NCBI GenBank assembly: GCA_950106755.1
Contig: CATNNA010000004.1
Location: forward strand, 806,001 to 870,000
From: Climacium dendroides
Lineage: Eukaryota; Streptophyta; Bryopsida; Hypnales; Climaciaceae
DNA length: 64,000 bases
Reading direction: 5' to 3'
The position numbers and the translations under genes were made by a program. Within the stretch, counting starts at the first letter, position 1. Every line of letters starts with the position of its first letter. Below, in pieces: positions 1-9,875 of the stretch. The notes under the pieces are model-generated. The model did no database searches. It saw nothing but the letters and a program-made list of their open reading frames with translations, and was not told the DNA's origin.

Positions 1-1
1 G

Positions 2-181
2 GCAGTGTCTGCTATTGGAGGTCGGCAGCAATACGTCAATTGCAAGCACTTGTACTACTTATACAGGTACTTCTGCAAAATGGATGTCAACAAAGACAAA
101 TTCATTCATGCACCAAGTTATAGCTTCAATGAGTTGAAAGAACTCCTAGTTCGAGCTGGAATGATCACACTTCCAGAATAG
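2..181 (+). CDS. 3' terminal exon of a gene entering from the left; possible SWIM-type zinc-finger protein
   Basis: An open frame runs from the window edge to a TAG at 179-181 and encodes about 59 residues. It contains the stretch GRQQYVNCKHLYYLYRYFC, whose C-x-H followed by aromatic and hydrophobic residues resembles the second half of a SWIM zinc finger (CxC...CxH). The first half would lie left of the window. The tail is charged and aromatic and ends in a normal stop. No splice acceptor is visible because the exon starts beyond the edge. The protein could equally be an unrelated plant or transposon-derived protein. The SWIM reading is an inference from a short motif. Confidence 0.4.
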   Translation, partial: AVSAIGGRQQYVNCKHLYYLYRYFCKMDVNKDKFIHAPSYSFNELKELLVRAGMITLPE

Positions 182-610
182 ACATGGCCACAGTTTGCAA
201 TGCATTTCAATTGTAATGCGTTCTTTTGTATATGACAATTGAAATGATTTGATGCACAGTTTCTATGGGATAGAGTGAGGAGACCAATGTTGTAGGGTTC
301 CTATTTATGTGTCCTAAAGCATATGTTCAGAGCTTACTTCGCAGCCTTCAGTTGCCCCATAACGAATGGCATTTAAAAATGAGTCATTATATAAGCTGTC
401 ATCTTCAATGAACAGTCATGGCTAGAGAATTGTTCGGGGGAATAGGGATTGGCCTTAACTGTGTGGCATATTATATTCCCAACAGTTCTCTCGCTTTTTG
501 CTTAGGATTAATTATGGCATGTGTACTTTGTATTTACCCAACTCCATAATTAGGGGAGAAAACGGTGAGTGAAGGAGTTGTCCTTCATTTAAAATTGTGG
601 AGGATTATGT
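182..610. other. non-coding stretch, likely 3' UTR and intergenic
   Basis: This follows the stop of the left-edge exon. No long frame or recognisable element was seen. It is AT-rich and may hold the 3' UTR of the partial gene. Confidence 0.4.
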
Positions 611-985
611 GTTCACTGGAGTTGCTTGGCTTTCACAACCTGTAGGAAAAAAAATATCGTGAATAATGGCATTGGCCCCCCACCCTAAATTCGTGGATGA
701 ATTTGTAGTCAACACTGGAGTTGCTTGGCTTTTACAACCTCTAGGAAAAAAAATATCGTGAATAATGGCATTGGCCCCCCATTAAAATTAGTGAATGAAT
801 TTGTGTTCAGCGGTGGTACTTGACTTTCACTACCTCTAGGAAAAAAAAAATGGGGAATGATGGAATTGCCCCCCTCCATTAAAATTAGTAGATGAAATTG
901 TGTTCATCGGTGGTACTTGACTTTCAGAACCTCTAGGGAAAAAAATATGGTGAGTGATGGAATTGCCCCCCAATTTCCAATAAAT
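611..985 (+). repeat. four-copy tandem repeat, period about 98 bp
   Basis: A unit containing a TTGGCTTTCACAACCT-like segment, an A-rich run, then AATGGCATTGGCCCCCCA recurs with starts near 611, 710, 808 and 905. Copies 1 and 2 resemble each other most, as do copies 3 and 4, which suggests stepwise duplication. The short frame across the last copy is not considered coding. Confidence 0.85.
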
Positions 986-1699
986 TTTCATCAAATCCAC
1001 GGTTATAGGGGACACGATAATAGGTCAAAAATTAGACATTTCTCCTCTTTTTTCACAAAAAAATTAGAGAAAAAACATTTGGGAGTACAAATTTCCATTT
1101 TTTGGGGTTTGGAGGCTCCATACTCACAAACTCCACGCTCCATGCTCACAAGCTCCACGCTCCCGCTCGCACGCTAGCGTCGTTGCAGAAATGATAGCTG
1201 AAGCGATGGAAAACCAAGTCGATTATCGTAAGACTAGCATTGTATATTCCATCAGATGAGTTTTAATCACAATAAATTTGAGTGTGTCGATGTCTACGCG
1301 CAGTCCTAGAATGTCCGTGCTACTATTATCATCAACGCGAAGATAATTGTATTCATCAATATAAATGAAAAATACTAAGATAAGAGAAATTAAAGCCTGC
1401 CGAAGGCCTATTCATGTATGTCAGAGACACAAGAGAACAATATAATGACACTGAAGATGATGGAATCCCGTATCAATGAAACACATATAATTCAATTGCA
1501 TCAGAAGACTAAAGTGAACGAACCATTACTCCAGCTAGGTCCACAATGATGACAGTCATTTATCTTCGATTCGAAGATACATTGCTTCCTCTTGTCTGAG
1601 GATAGACCATATTCACGATCGCCATCGTATCTAGCTATCAACATTGACATCACGCCATGAGTAGAAGTAACAGCATTCCAGGAGTCAAGCCTAGAAATA
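986..1699. other. no gene seen; upstream flank of the ParB/methylase-like gene
   Basis: Apart from one 17-bp palindrome copy at 1562-1578 (ATCTTCGATTCGAAGAT), no coding frame or known element was recognised. The stretch may hold the 5' end or promoter of the gene that becomes readable at 1,700. Confidence 0.4.
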
Positions 1700-3179
1700 A
1701 TGGAAACACATCCTCGACTCGAAGATATCCTCAGTGGAAGTTGTAACCTGATCAATACGTGGGCAAGTGCAGATATGGAGGCGGAAGGTAGTTACGACTA
1801 CTCGACTGCACTACTACTGATGGAGCCGTTCAAGAACCCGTTTGTGAACGAGCCGTTCATAGTTGAATTGCCAAAGACTTACGGGAAGCTCTGGCGATTC
1901 AAAGACAACATTGCCGCGTGGTCATTCGGCATGAATAAGTACAAGGATTACGTCTACCTTCTCTATCACGCCAAGGATCAGACGACCTTTTTACCACTGA
2001 AGCAGAACGAGAAAGTTTCAGTAATCGAAGAGCACCACCAACACTATGTCGTTATTGTGCTCCGCGACGTTGGGGAAGACGGGCGTGGTGGTGATCACTA
2101 CCACTCTCTTGTCCTAGACATAAGAAGTGATCACGCACGGTTCGACATGGCGTATCTCGTCGCTACTTTGGAGGCGTCTCAGATTACGGAGTTGGTGAGG
2201 ACGTTTGAAGCATCCAAATATCTACCTTGGATTGATGGTACAACGTTTGTCATTTGTAGAAGACTCAATAATATTTGGGGAGCATTAGATCGATATGCAA
2301 TCAAACATGTGCAGCAAGTCCCTCCAATTGGTGCGCCTCAAAATTGAAAGAAAAGGAAATCGACTGACCCAAGCCAGACAGCGACTGCTTCGGGTAGTGT
2401 TGCAACTGGTCCAGGACAAGTGCGTTCGGAGCCCCGCAGTCGTCCGGAGACTCAATCCGGAGGTCCATCGAGTTCCAAGCCAAAGCGACCGCGGGGAGCC
2501 ACTACATCCAAATTAGCAGTGGCTGGTAGTTCTGGGTTAGCCCTTACGACTGTGGAAGCAGTCGACAAGGAGAAAAAGGATTTCAAGAAGTTTGTTGAAA
2601 TTCAGAAGAATTTCTGGAATACTCACGCCGCCTGCTTTGTGTTGGGCCAAGACCCTGTCGTGATGTCGATCAAACAATGCTTTCTTGCGAGAGACGAGTA
2701 TATTATTCGGAAGCTCGAGAGAGGCATTGTTGAGGACGTGAAGAAGGAGCTCATCCAATTGGGCGATATCAAGCAAAGGCAGCGTATTTGCATCACTCCC
2801 GTAGATGCCAAGAAACGACTTTTGAAGTCCCCTCCCTTGAAATGGGATGACATTAAGAATAGCGGATTCATGATAATCAATGGCCAACATAGTGTCACCA
2901 CCTCTCAGGAGTTGCAGGTTGAGGACTGCGGTGAAATGCGAAGGCGAGAACTTCAGACGTGGGAGGCTTACGTTGTGTGGACCCTAGACCCAGAGATGTT
3001 GACGAACATCTCCGCCTTCTACAACTCCACCAACCACCTCGATCACGCGCAGCCAACCTAGGGGAACCAGATTGTTAGTTGTCGAAACATCTGGATCCAT
3101 TGTCTCCGCCCGACAAATGATCCAGAGGAGGCAAATTTCAGAAGAAATGGATCCGTCTTAAGTAGTACCCAGTACCAGA

Positions 3180-3336
3180 TAAGTCTTGAATGATCCTCAT
3201 TATCTTCGAGTCGAGGATAGATTTCCAATAGTAGACATTGTTTGCAATACATGTCAGTAGTAATTAATTATCATCGATTCGAAGATAAGTGCAATATATG
3301 TAGCTGTGCATTGACCCAACCTACTCGTGTCTTGTA
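3180..3336 (+). other. probable intron of the ParB/methylase-like gene, with a mutated donor
   Basis: Coding similarity breaks at ...TACCAG|ATAAGT and resumes after the acceptor GTCTTGTAG at 3,336, in the same gene. The donor looks like GTAAGT with its first G changed to A. The interval carries two copies of the 17-bp palindrome (3202-3218 and 3270-3286). Confidence 0.5.
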
Positions 3337-4663
3337 GAAATTTTGTACGCTTATGGTCAGTCGCTTCAAAAATATCAATCCGGAAAAGGACAGAGCGACT
3401 ATCAAGACAGCAGCTGACTTGAAGTGTGAGATGAAGATTATCACGCTTCGGGATGGTCTTTTCAAGTACTGGAATGAATTTCTGACGATGCATTCTAAGG
3501 GCGAGTTAGTCGAGCCAATCACAGGGCTGAAGTTTAGAGAGCTCAAGGGCTTCAATCGAAAAGCTTTCTCCTTGAAACGAGAGTTTTTCAAGCACCTCGG
3601 CCACTTTACGGACAAGGACTTGGCTGCATATGCGTTGCATTTGCTGAACAAGACACCTTCCCGGAATGGGTCTTACCCGAAAGTGTCCGTGTAGAGGACG
3701 AAGATTTTGGTGCTCGACAACTACGCTGGCGCAAATTGGGTTGAACGCAGGAAGTAAAAGAAGATTGTCCTCGAAGAACTCATAGCTATCAAGCCCTCGT
3801 TGGACTTACGAAAAGACAATGGAGACGTCTTGGACAACGTCTGGAGGGCATGGAAAGCGAGGCACCGATTTTCTGCATCGACATGGGACTTCCTTCTGTC
3901 ACACCCTCAAGGAGAATTTTTTAAGAAGAGGTTGACGAATGAAGCCAAGAATCGAAGGGCAAAAGATCTTGGAGAGAAGTTCAAGGACGAACAAACTCTT
4001 TTCCAAAGGATCATGAAGTTGAAGTATAGATTGCCTTCTATTTCTGGAGGAGTGGTGTTGAGGGGACTAGACGTTCAAGAAAGGGTTCTCGTCGTCAGCG
4101 AGAGTTACAATTACGAGCCCCGGCCTCTTAACCTCGCCATTCTTGATGTCCGTCAACTCTGGAAGCCCAAGGAGACGGACAAAACACCATCTCTGTAACC
4201 ATTCCTGGAGTTCCTCGCCATGAAGCTATAGCCAGCAGCTACGGAGGCGAGTGTATGGTTGTGGATCCTAGGAGACCTAGCTGAACAGCAAACTGCTGTA
4301 CAATTTGCCAAAACTCAACTCACAGAGTTTGACTGCGTTCAGTCGAGATACATTCCCAGCCGAGCGGAGCGGCTGAACAATGTGACGAACCGGTCATCGG
4401 CTCCTCCAGTGCCGCTGCTCTTTCTATTCAAGAAGGGTGACGAGTACGCTTCTCTGGTGTGGCGGAGAATGAAAACGGAATACGGCACCCCCGATATTCC
4501 GTACTACCTGGATTCCTCCAAGAACAATGAAGCGAAGTGGAGGTTGTACGCGACGGAACTTCGAATGGAGTTTTATTTTGAGATCCTCCAAAGCTTCGCA
4601 GTTTCTGGCGAAAATGTCTTGGGCATCTACGTAAGATCGAAGTGTGTGCTGGCTGCAAAGGTA

Positions 4664-4899
4664 TGCTTATGCTCGACTCGAGGATAGTTTATTGCTTTTG
4701 TTCAATTTTCTAGCATAGGCTTTGTTTTTAGATGTTTTTATGATCCTTGAATTATCCTCGACTCGAAGATATAGTCGATTCTATTCATAATGGCATAATA
4801 TATTAGTGACTATGGTGTTTAGGAAATTATCCTCGACTCGAGGATACAAACTCTATAATCATAGTGACTAAGATTTGGCTCCATTGTTGGCTTGTCTAG
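4664..4899 (+). other. intron carrying three palindrome copies
   Basis: The donor GCAAAG|GTATGC and acceptor GTCTAG|ATGTTC are both in phase 0 and join two halves of the methylase motif-I region. The intron holds palindrome copies at 4669-4685, 4754-4770 and 4829-4845, the last being a perfect copy. Confidence 0.6.
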
Positions 4900-6472
4900 A
4901 TGTTCAGAGCATACTTCTACGGCATCGTAGACAAAGATCTAACGGCGAGACATCGAGTAGTGGCAACATTGGCTGACTCATTGGATATGAATGATTTTCT
5001 TCATTCCAATTCCCCGTATTCTGCGAAGTACGTGCGGCTGTTGCACGTTGGGTCTCCGCTTCTGCTATCCGTGTCTCCGCCGCATGGCAACGATTTGGAA
5101 TCACCTCGGTCAGCATCAGAGCGAGAGTCATCAGATGAGGACTCAGGTTCTGGAAACAGATGCGAGGTGACACCACGTCCCTCAGAAGCAGTTCCTGATG
5201 AGGACCAGCTTTGCATTGACGAATATGGGAGTATGGTGCCCACTTTAAAGCCTGTGCGGACTACCGAGGCAGGGTCTTCAGCAGACGAAGAGGTTGAGAC
5301 AGATACGGAGTGGGACCAACGGCAAGCTGAACTAAGGACCAAGCGGATGCAAGAGCAGCAGGGAGATCGGGGACAACCACCTCGTCAGCAACCACCTATG
5401 CAGCGGTCACCTGAGTTGCCTCCTCCTCAGCAGTTAGAAGCTACACAAAACTGCGCTAAGGATGAGGTTCCGGATGCCGCGATGGGTGGTTCCCAAGCGC
5501 ATGAGGTTGAAGGTAGAGCCGGTGAAGACGTCCTTCCTGCTGAACGCCAAAAAATGAAGTCCGTAATCACTTACGAGGTTGTGGATCTAAGTGATTTTGA
5601 TTCAGAGGACTTCCCTCACTCCTCTGACAACGACGACGAAGAGAGTGAGCCCGAAAAAGAGGCAGTCGTGTCGACGCCGGCAGTCTCTGAGTCGGCGGCT
5701 AAGCCTTCTGCGAAAGTGAAGGATGATCCCGGATATTGGGACATAGTAAACGAGCGGAAGGCCAGGAGAGAGGCAAGGAAGAAGGCACGACAAGACGAGC
5801 TTGACCTCAAGGACAAGCAGATCAGAGAAGTTGTGGCCTCGAGTCAAGAGACTAGTCTGAGGTGCGCCAAGCTAGAGGAAATGGTGGCGGAACTTTTTGC
5901 TAGATCTCTATAGCAGACTCTCCCAAGCCAATTTCCAGTGCCACCTCCAGTGCACTCTTCCTTACCAGTGGCATCCACATCTCGCAATGCTGCCATTCCT
6001 TCTCATCCTCGAGTCGAGGATAAGACTGACGAGGTTCGTCCCTCCGGGGACGATTGCGTTGTAGCGACTCCGGCGTCTCAGCTGCCCGTGCCTAGTCTCA
6101 CACGTCACGACGGGTAGTCTGCGCTCATCCCCAAATCTGCAGGCATCACTCCTGCAGCACATCCTCGAGTCGAGGATATTGCTGGAGTTTCTGCGCACGT
6201 CTTCGTCCGCAGGACCCTCAAGGCCCCCAAAAGTGGTCGACGAAGCAGAGGCTGCTTTATGCACAACTTCCTAAGAAGCGGGTGGAGAAGATCTTTGTGT
6301 CGATGATCTAGAGGAGGAGCTTCTTGATTACGGGGAGGCTGAAGAAGACATCCTCAAGAACATTCTTGAGGAGGGGGAAGTTCGGGCGGAGGCGACTGCA
6401 GTTGGTGCGGGCGAGGGGTCACAAGGCGATGCATCGGAGGTACACTTGGCTGATCCATATGCGTTTATCTAA

Positions 6473-6839
6473 GTGTCTGCGATGTGTAATGATTCGTGTC
6501 TTGCTTGGCTTGCGAAAGAGGCTGCTCTTTTGATGTGGATTCCCTATACTGAATGAAGTTTCGTTGGCAGGAAATCACATTTATGATTGCTAGGAATTGA
6601 TGCAGACCTCTAGGCCTGCCTGCATGTAGAATAGTGTAGCATAGAGTGTTCGCGTGAATCTGTGCTTCATTTAGTTTCACGCAAAGTGTAACATGTAATC
6701 TTTGTAAAGAAAATGTAAATAAAATTCCTGTTCTCACAGGCTTCTAATTTCAATCTTTGTCGATGTTTTGTTTGCTCAGCCTATAATTCTTAAAAGCTTG
6801 CACCATCCGAGGGCACTGAAATCGCTTCCTAACTGGAAC
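6473..6839 (+). other. 3' UTR of the ParB/methylase-like gene and 5' flank of the HAD gene
   Basis: No coding frame continues here. An AATAAA signal is seen at 6718-6723, about 245 bp after the gene's stop. The promoter of the next gene should lie between there and 6,839; no TATA box was convincing. Confidence 0.45.
6718..6723 (+). terminator. polyadenylation signal AATAAA
   Basis: A canonical AATAAA lies in the AT-rich stretch downstream of the TAA at 6,470-6,472. Its position fits the 3' end of the preceding gene. Confidence 0.45.
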
Positions 6840-7765
6840 ATGCAATCCATTAGTGGAATTCTGTGCTCCGTCCCGTTGTCTAGCTCACCTGATTCTGCAT
6901 TCAAACAGGTAACTCCATTTTTTTGTTGTTATGCTTTCATCAGGTAGAATTGCACAAGGGCGGAGAGAACGTGACGGATATCGTAGAGCCCTCACCCCCG
7001 ATCAAGTGGCTCAACATTGTCTTCGATCTGAACGGCATTCTCTATCAATGCTTGCCGAGGTCAGTCGCTAATAGTTTCAAGCCTTATCGGATGGAAGACA
7101 ATGTATTGTGCCACCTGAACCCGACTATCGTCGGGCCGAAGATCGTGTTCGCGCGACAAAACGTCCGACAGTTCCTGCACGAGGTGTCACAAATTGCGAA
7201 CAGGATTGTCATATGGTCCTCCATGGTGCAGCCCACTGTGGAGTTGGTCGTCGAGCATTTGTTTAGGGGAATAAAAGCCCCGTATGACGTCCTAGGTCAG
7301 GAGAAATGCAGGAGGATAGAGACCTCGAAGGGAAAGTTTCTCACGCACGATTCTAAGCCGGTATTCTTGAAAGTCCTGTTTGAGCGCATGTTCAACCACA
7401 AGGGCGTGCGCACGACTTTCAACATGAACAACACCCTGCTCATTGATGACTCTTCCGAAAAGAGCGTCTGCAATGAGTTGTGGAATGCTGTGTTCTTCAA
7501 TACCTGGACTCATGCGCACTTGACAGACAACTTCTTCATGTCGGAACTCCTTCCTTGGCTTGCGCGCTTAGAATCGGTGCCCGATCCGGGGCGTCTGCGT
7601 GAGTTTGTAGGGGCGAACAGGATTGGCTTGGAACCCCTCACGAAGAACGACTACCAAGTGCAGTTCCTCGTGGAGGGGATGAGGATGTCTGTCAAGAATC
7701 TGGGATATTGTTTTGAGCTTTCCGGCCTCCAACTAGTGATAGGCCCGGAGAGACACGATCCCTAG
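6840..7765 (+). CDS. FCP1/NIF-like HAD-family protein, probable pseudophosphatase
   Basis: Translation likely starts at ATG 6840. Exon 1 (6840-6908) ends in CAG and exon 2 (6944-7765) begins GTAGAATTG, joining in phase 0 across a 35-bp intron (GTAACT...CATCAG). The product is about 296 residues. It shows the HAD/FCP1 core: IVFDLNGILY near residue 45 (motif I, normally DxDGTL), VIWSSM (motif II serine), and NNTLLIDDSSEK (motif IV with its DD pair). FCP1-family enzymes dephosphorylate serines, for example in the RNA polymerase II CTD. Here the second motif-I aspartate is asparagine, which should cripple the phosphatase and suggests a binding role. Unlike its neighbour upstream, the frame is open, with no internal stop. 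It lies within the palindrome-bearing block. If the tiny intron is wrong, the start lies within or near 6,923-6,944. Confidence 0.7.
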
Positions 7766-8010
7766 TCATCCCTACAGTCGTTTATTTAGGGTTCCTTTGG
7801 GCGGCCTCGTAGGTTTGGATTGGATAGGAACTCACATTTTGTATTTTTGTAATATTGTACATTTATTCAATTGTATATAATTTTGAGAGCGAAGATTTTC
7901 GCACACATGTTCGGCTGTTGTATGGAGCATTCCAATTGTCTGTCCATCTAAGTGAATATGCGTTTCCTTTGCTTGTGACCATTTTATCAGCGGTATAATG
8001 TGGGCAGAAC
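7766..8010. other. intergenic spacer, AT-rich
   Basis: This is a 3' UTR-like sequence after the HAD gene and the leader of the next gene. No other feature was seen. Confidence 0.4.
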
Positions 8011-8946
8011 TTGTGTAATCTGGGTTTCCTGAAGGTTGGTTCTCCAAATGGAACTGAAACACGCAAACAACACCGGGTGGCTAGGAGCCTCCTTTCCGGG
8101 TCGGAGAAGTCGCTCTCCCAGACCTCAGGCTCTACCGGAGGTAGTACCAAACCGTCCATGTTTTCGAGGCCCTACATGATGCGCACGGCGGAGGACGCAG
8201 CGTCTGCGGCCATTGACTTCTCGAAGGCCGATGTTGAAGAGGGCATGGTGGACAGTCCCCCGAGTCGAGGACCCGTCAAAACCCCCGTCTGCTCCCCGTC
8301 TTCGCTCAAGCGAGCATCCTCGAGTCGAGGATGCCCCTTCTCGCCCCCGCCTCGGGCCGATGTCGTCACGAATCGGAAGCTTGTTCTGCTTGTCAGGGAC
8401 GGTACAAATCATCCTCGCCTCGAGGATGGTGTCCCGACAGATTCTGTAGGTCCAACTACGGAGACGGAGGTCGTTGAGGAGCTAGTTGGCTTGCCGAATC
8501 AAGCAAGGGGGGCACAGGTGGGGGCTCACAGTGCACCTCATTTGCCTCAACTCGAGGATAGTGGGCCCCTGTCCCCGCGTAGTGTTGGACGGCAAACGTT
8601 ACTTCCCTCGCACATTCTGTTTCGGCGGACGATTGCGAGAGAACAGCAGCGGTCGACGAGTTCTAAATCAATTGGAAATGCACGTCCGTACATAAACAAT
8701 GTCGATATGCCACGGCCGACACCTCGAGGATCGAGGTCCATGTCTTCCTCCGAATTACCTCCACGTAAGCGTCAAGCAAAGCGCAAAGACAGTACCTCTC
8801 CAGGTATGGACCTCAGCAGTGGCACGCAATATCCAAGTGCATCGTACTATTCCTCACGACGTGAGGATATCTATAGAGGCATGGCAAGGCTGAAGGTGTT
8901 GGAGGCGCTGGAGGCGGCCAAGAACAATTGTACAGGCCACAAATGA
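8011..8946 (+). CDS. low-complexity, Ser/Pro/Arg-rich protein of unknown function
   Basis: A 311-codon frame is open to TGA at 8944-8946. The 5' boundary is uncertain because the frame opens without a clear ATG. An upstream exon, or the internal Met codons around 8,158-8,178, could supply the start. The protein is rich in Ser, Pro, Arg and Gly with no recognisable fold. It has a basic patch PPRKRQAKRK and an Ala/Glu-rich C-terminal helix ending KNNCTGHK. Several 17-bp palindromes lie inside the frame and contribute peptides such as HPRLED and SSSRGC, so the palindromes have spread into or were recruited as coding sequence. Similar HPRVED peptides occur in the C-terminal part of the 1.7-6.5-kb gene, hinting at a shared origin. 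The frame has no stops over more than 900 bp. Confidence 0.5.
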   Translation: MCNLGFLKVGSPNGTETRKQHRVARSLLSGSEKSLSQTSGSTGGSTKPSMFSRPYMMRTAEDAASAAIDFSKADVEEGMVDSPPSRGPVKTPVCSPSSLKRASSSRGCPFSPPPRADVVTNRKLVLLVRDGTNHPRLEDGVPTDSVGPTTETEVVEELVGLPNQARGAQVGAHSAPHLPQLEDSGPLSPRSVGRQTLLPSHILFRRTIAREQQRSTSSKSIGNARPYINNVDMPRPTPRGSRSMSSSELPPRKRQAKRKDSTSPGMDLSSGTQYPSASYYSSRREDIYRGMARLKVLEALEAAKNNCTGHK

Positions 8947-9638
8947 CGTTTGGTCAAGCCGATTCAATTTTGGACGCCATGGGTGTCAAATTGCCTAAAC
9001 CCTATAAATAGCATGATAAATAGAATACAAAAAAAAATTACTTAGAAAAGTTGAGGTTTACGTGTACAGTTAGCCTCTCCATTTCTACACAAATTTAGAG
9101 TACCTAGTGCTCAATAGCCATTTACGTCCAGTGACATCGTGATAGAGGCTTGAAAGTTCTTTGTGTAATTAAACTCTCAAATAATTTGAGCTTACTGAAT
9201 GCAATTCAACTCACTTTTCTATGCATCTATTTATTCTTTGCTAATTATTTTCTAGAATGTAGCCTTAGAGATCTTTATTGTTGTTGTAAGTTGAGGGTTC
9301 ATTTACAACTATTCAATCAATTGAGCTTTGCACTCCGGTTTTCAATGTCTCAAAATGACCATTTTGTCTCAATTTAACGAATAAGGCCTTATTGCTCTTT
9401 GCTTATTTTGTAAGCTATGTTTTTGGTTGTATGTCTTGTTGATGATGGCATGGCTTGACAAACAGTTGCCAAAGGTTGTTGTTAATGTCACAATCTTCAT
9501 ATTGTGAGTAACACCATGGTTTGATGAACTTGCCAACGGTGGTAGTGTAGTTCGCAGTACTCAAAGTCTTTGTGTTCTAAATTTACCTTCTATTTTTTTG
9601 CCTTTGTTGCTAGACTACAGCACCTTCTTCCGTAATGA
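8947..9638. other. intergenic, no feature recognised
   Basis: AT-rich sequence between the palindrome-bearing block and the short repeat at 9.7 kb. No convincing coding frame, tRNA or repeat was seen. Confidence 0.4.
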
Positions 9639-9659
9639 GTGAAATACCTGCTTGTCCGA

Positions 9660-9875
9660 AGTTTGAAGGTGACAGTTTCGATGAAGAGATCGACATGTAA
9701 AAGATTGATATATAGGAGATCGACATGCAAGAGATCGTTGACTTGCAAGAGGTTACTGCAAGGCCGGAGGAGGTCAATGACTTATACGATGTCACTACAA
9801 GGCCAAAGGACATTGATATGCAAGAAGTTCCCGCGAGGCCAAAGGAGATCGACATGCAGGACATCACTACTATAG
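9660..9875 (+). repeat. degenerate 36-39-bp coding-like repeats
   Basis: Units reading TARPEEVNDLYDV, TTRPKDIDMQEV and PARPKEIDMQDI follow one another in frame (about 9,765-9,875). They are preceded by related GAGATCGACATGCAAGAG segments. This is a small repeat expansion, possibly part of an old protein. No start or domain was recognised. Confidence 0.55.

Larger units (their letters stand above)
1700..6472 (+). pseudogene. decayed gene with a ParB-like motif and a beta-class DNA-methylase-like region
   Basis: One reading frame (frame 2) runs from an ATG at 1,700 to about 4,663, interrupted by a repeat-bearing intron near 3,180-3,336. After a second intron (about 4,664-4,899, phase 0, GTATGC...TCTAG) it continues to 5,913 and beyond. 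An acidic C-terminus is open to a TAA at 6,470-6,472. Near 2,862-2,910 the motif FMIINGQHSV resembles the GERR/DGQH box of ParB or sulfiredoxin-fold nucleases. Near 4,090-4,108 SESYNY sits where N4/N6 methylases have SPPY. Near 4,605-4,960 SGENVLG, then VLAAK, then FYGIVD resembles the SAM-binding motif I (DPFxGSG...GIE). The IV-then-I order fits the beta class. Both catalytic motifs are degenerate. In-frame stops lie at 2345, 3059, 3692, 3755, 4196, 4229, 5911 and 6115 and near 6,275, with one frameshift near 6,200. A basic RKKRK-like stretch follows 2,345. ParB-methylase fusions are known from phages and plasmids; homology here is inferred from short motifs. Confidence 0.55.
1562..8559. repeat. 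dispersed 17-bp near-perfect palindrome family (ATCCTCGACTCGAGGAT)
   Basis: Good copies lie at 1562-1578, 1710-1726, 3202-3218, 3270-3286, 4669-4685, 4754-4770, 4829-4845, 6005-6021, 6161-6177, 8316-8332 and 8411-8427. Weaker copies lie at 8256-8272 and 8543-8559. The odd central base means each strand reads C or G at the centre. Variants often keep their symmetry (CTTCGAxTCGAAG). Copies sit upstream of genes, in introns and inside coding frames, where they read HPRLED or HPRVED. None was noticed elsewhere in the window. They could be protein-binding sites, tiny mobile palindromes or both. Confidence 0.85.

Noticed and set aside
917..1177. 86-codon frame across the last 98-bp repeat
   Set aside because: It starts in a tandem repeat, has no domain and ends in simple CTCCACGCTC-type repeats; no gene support.
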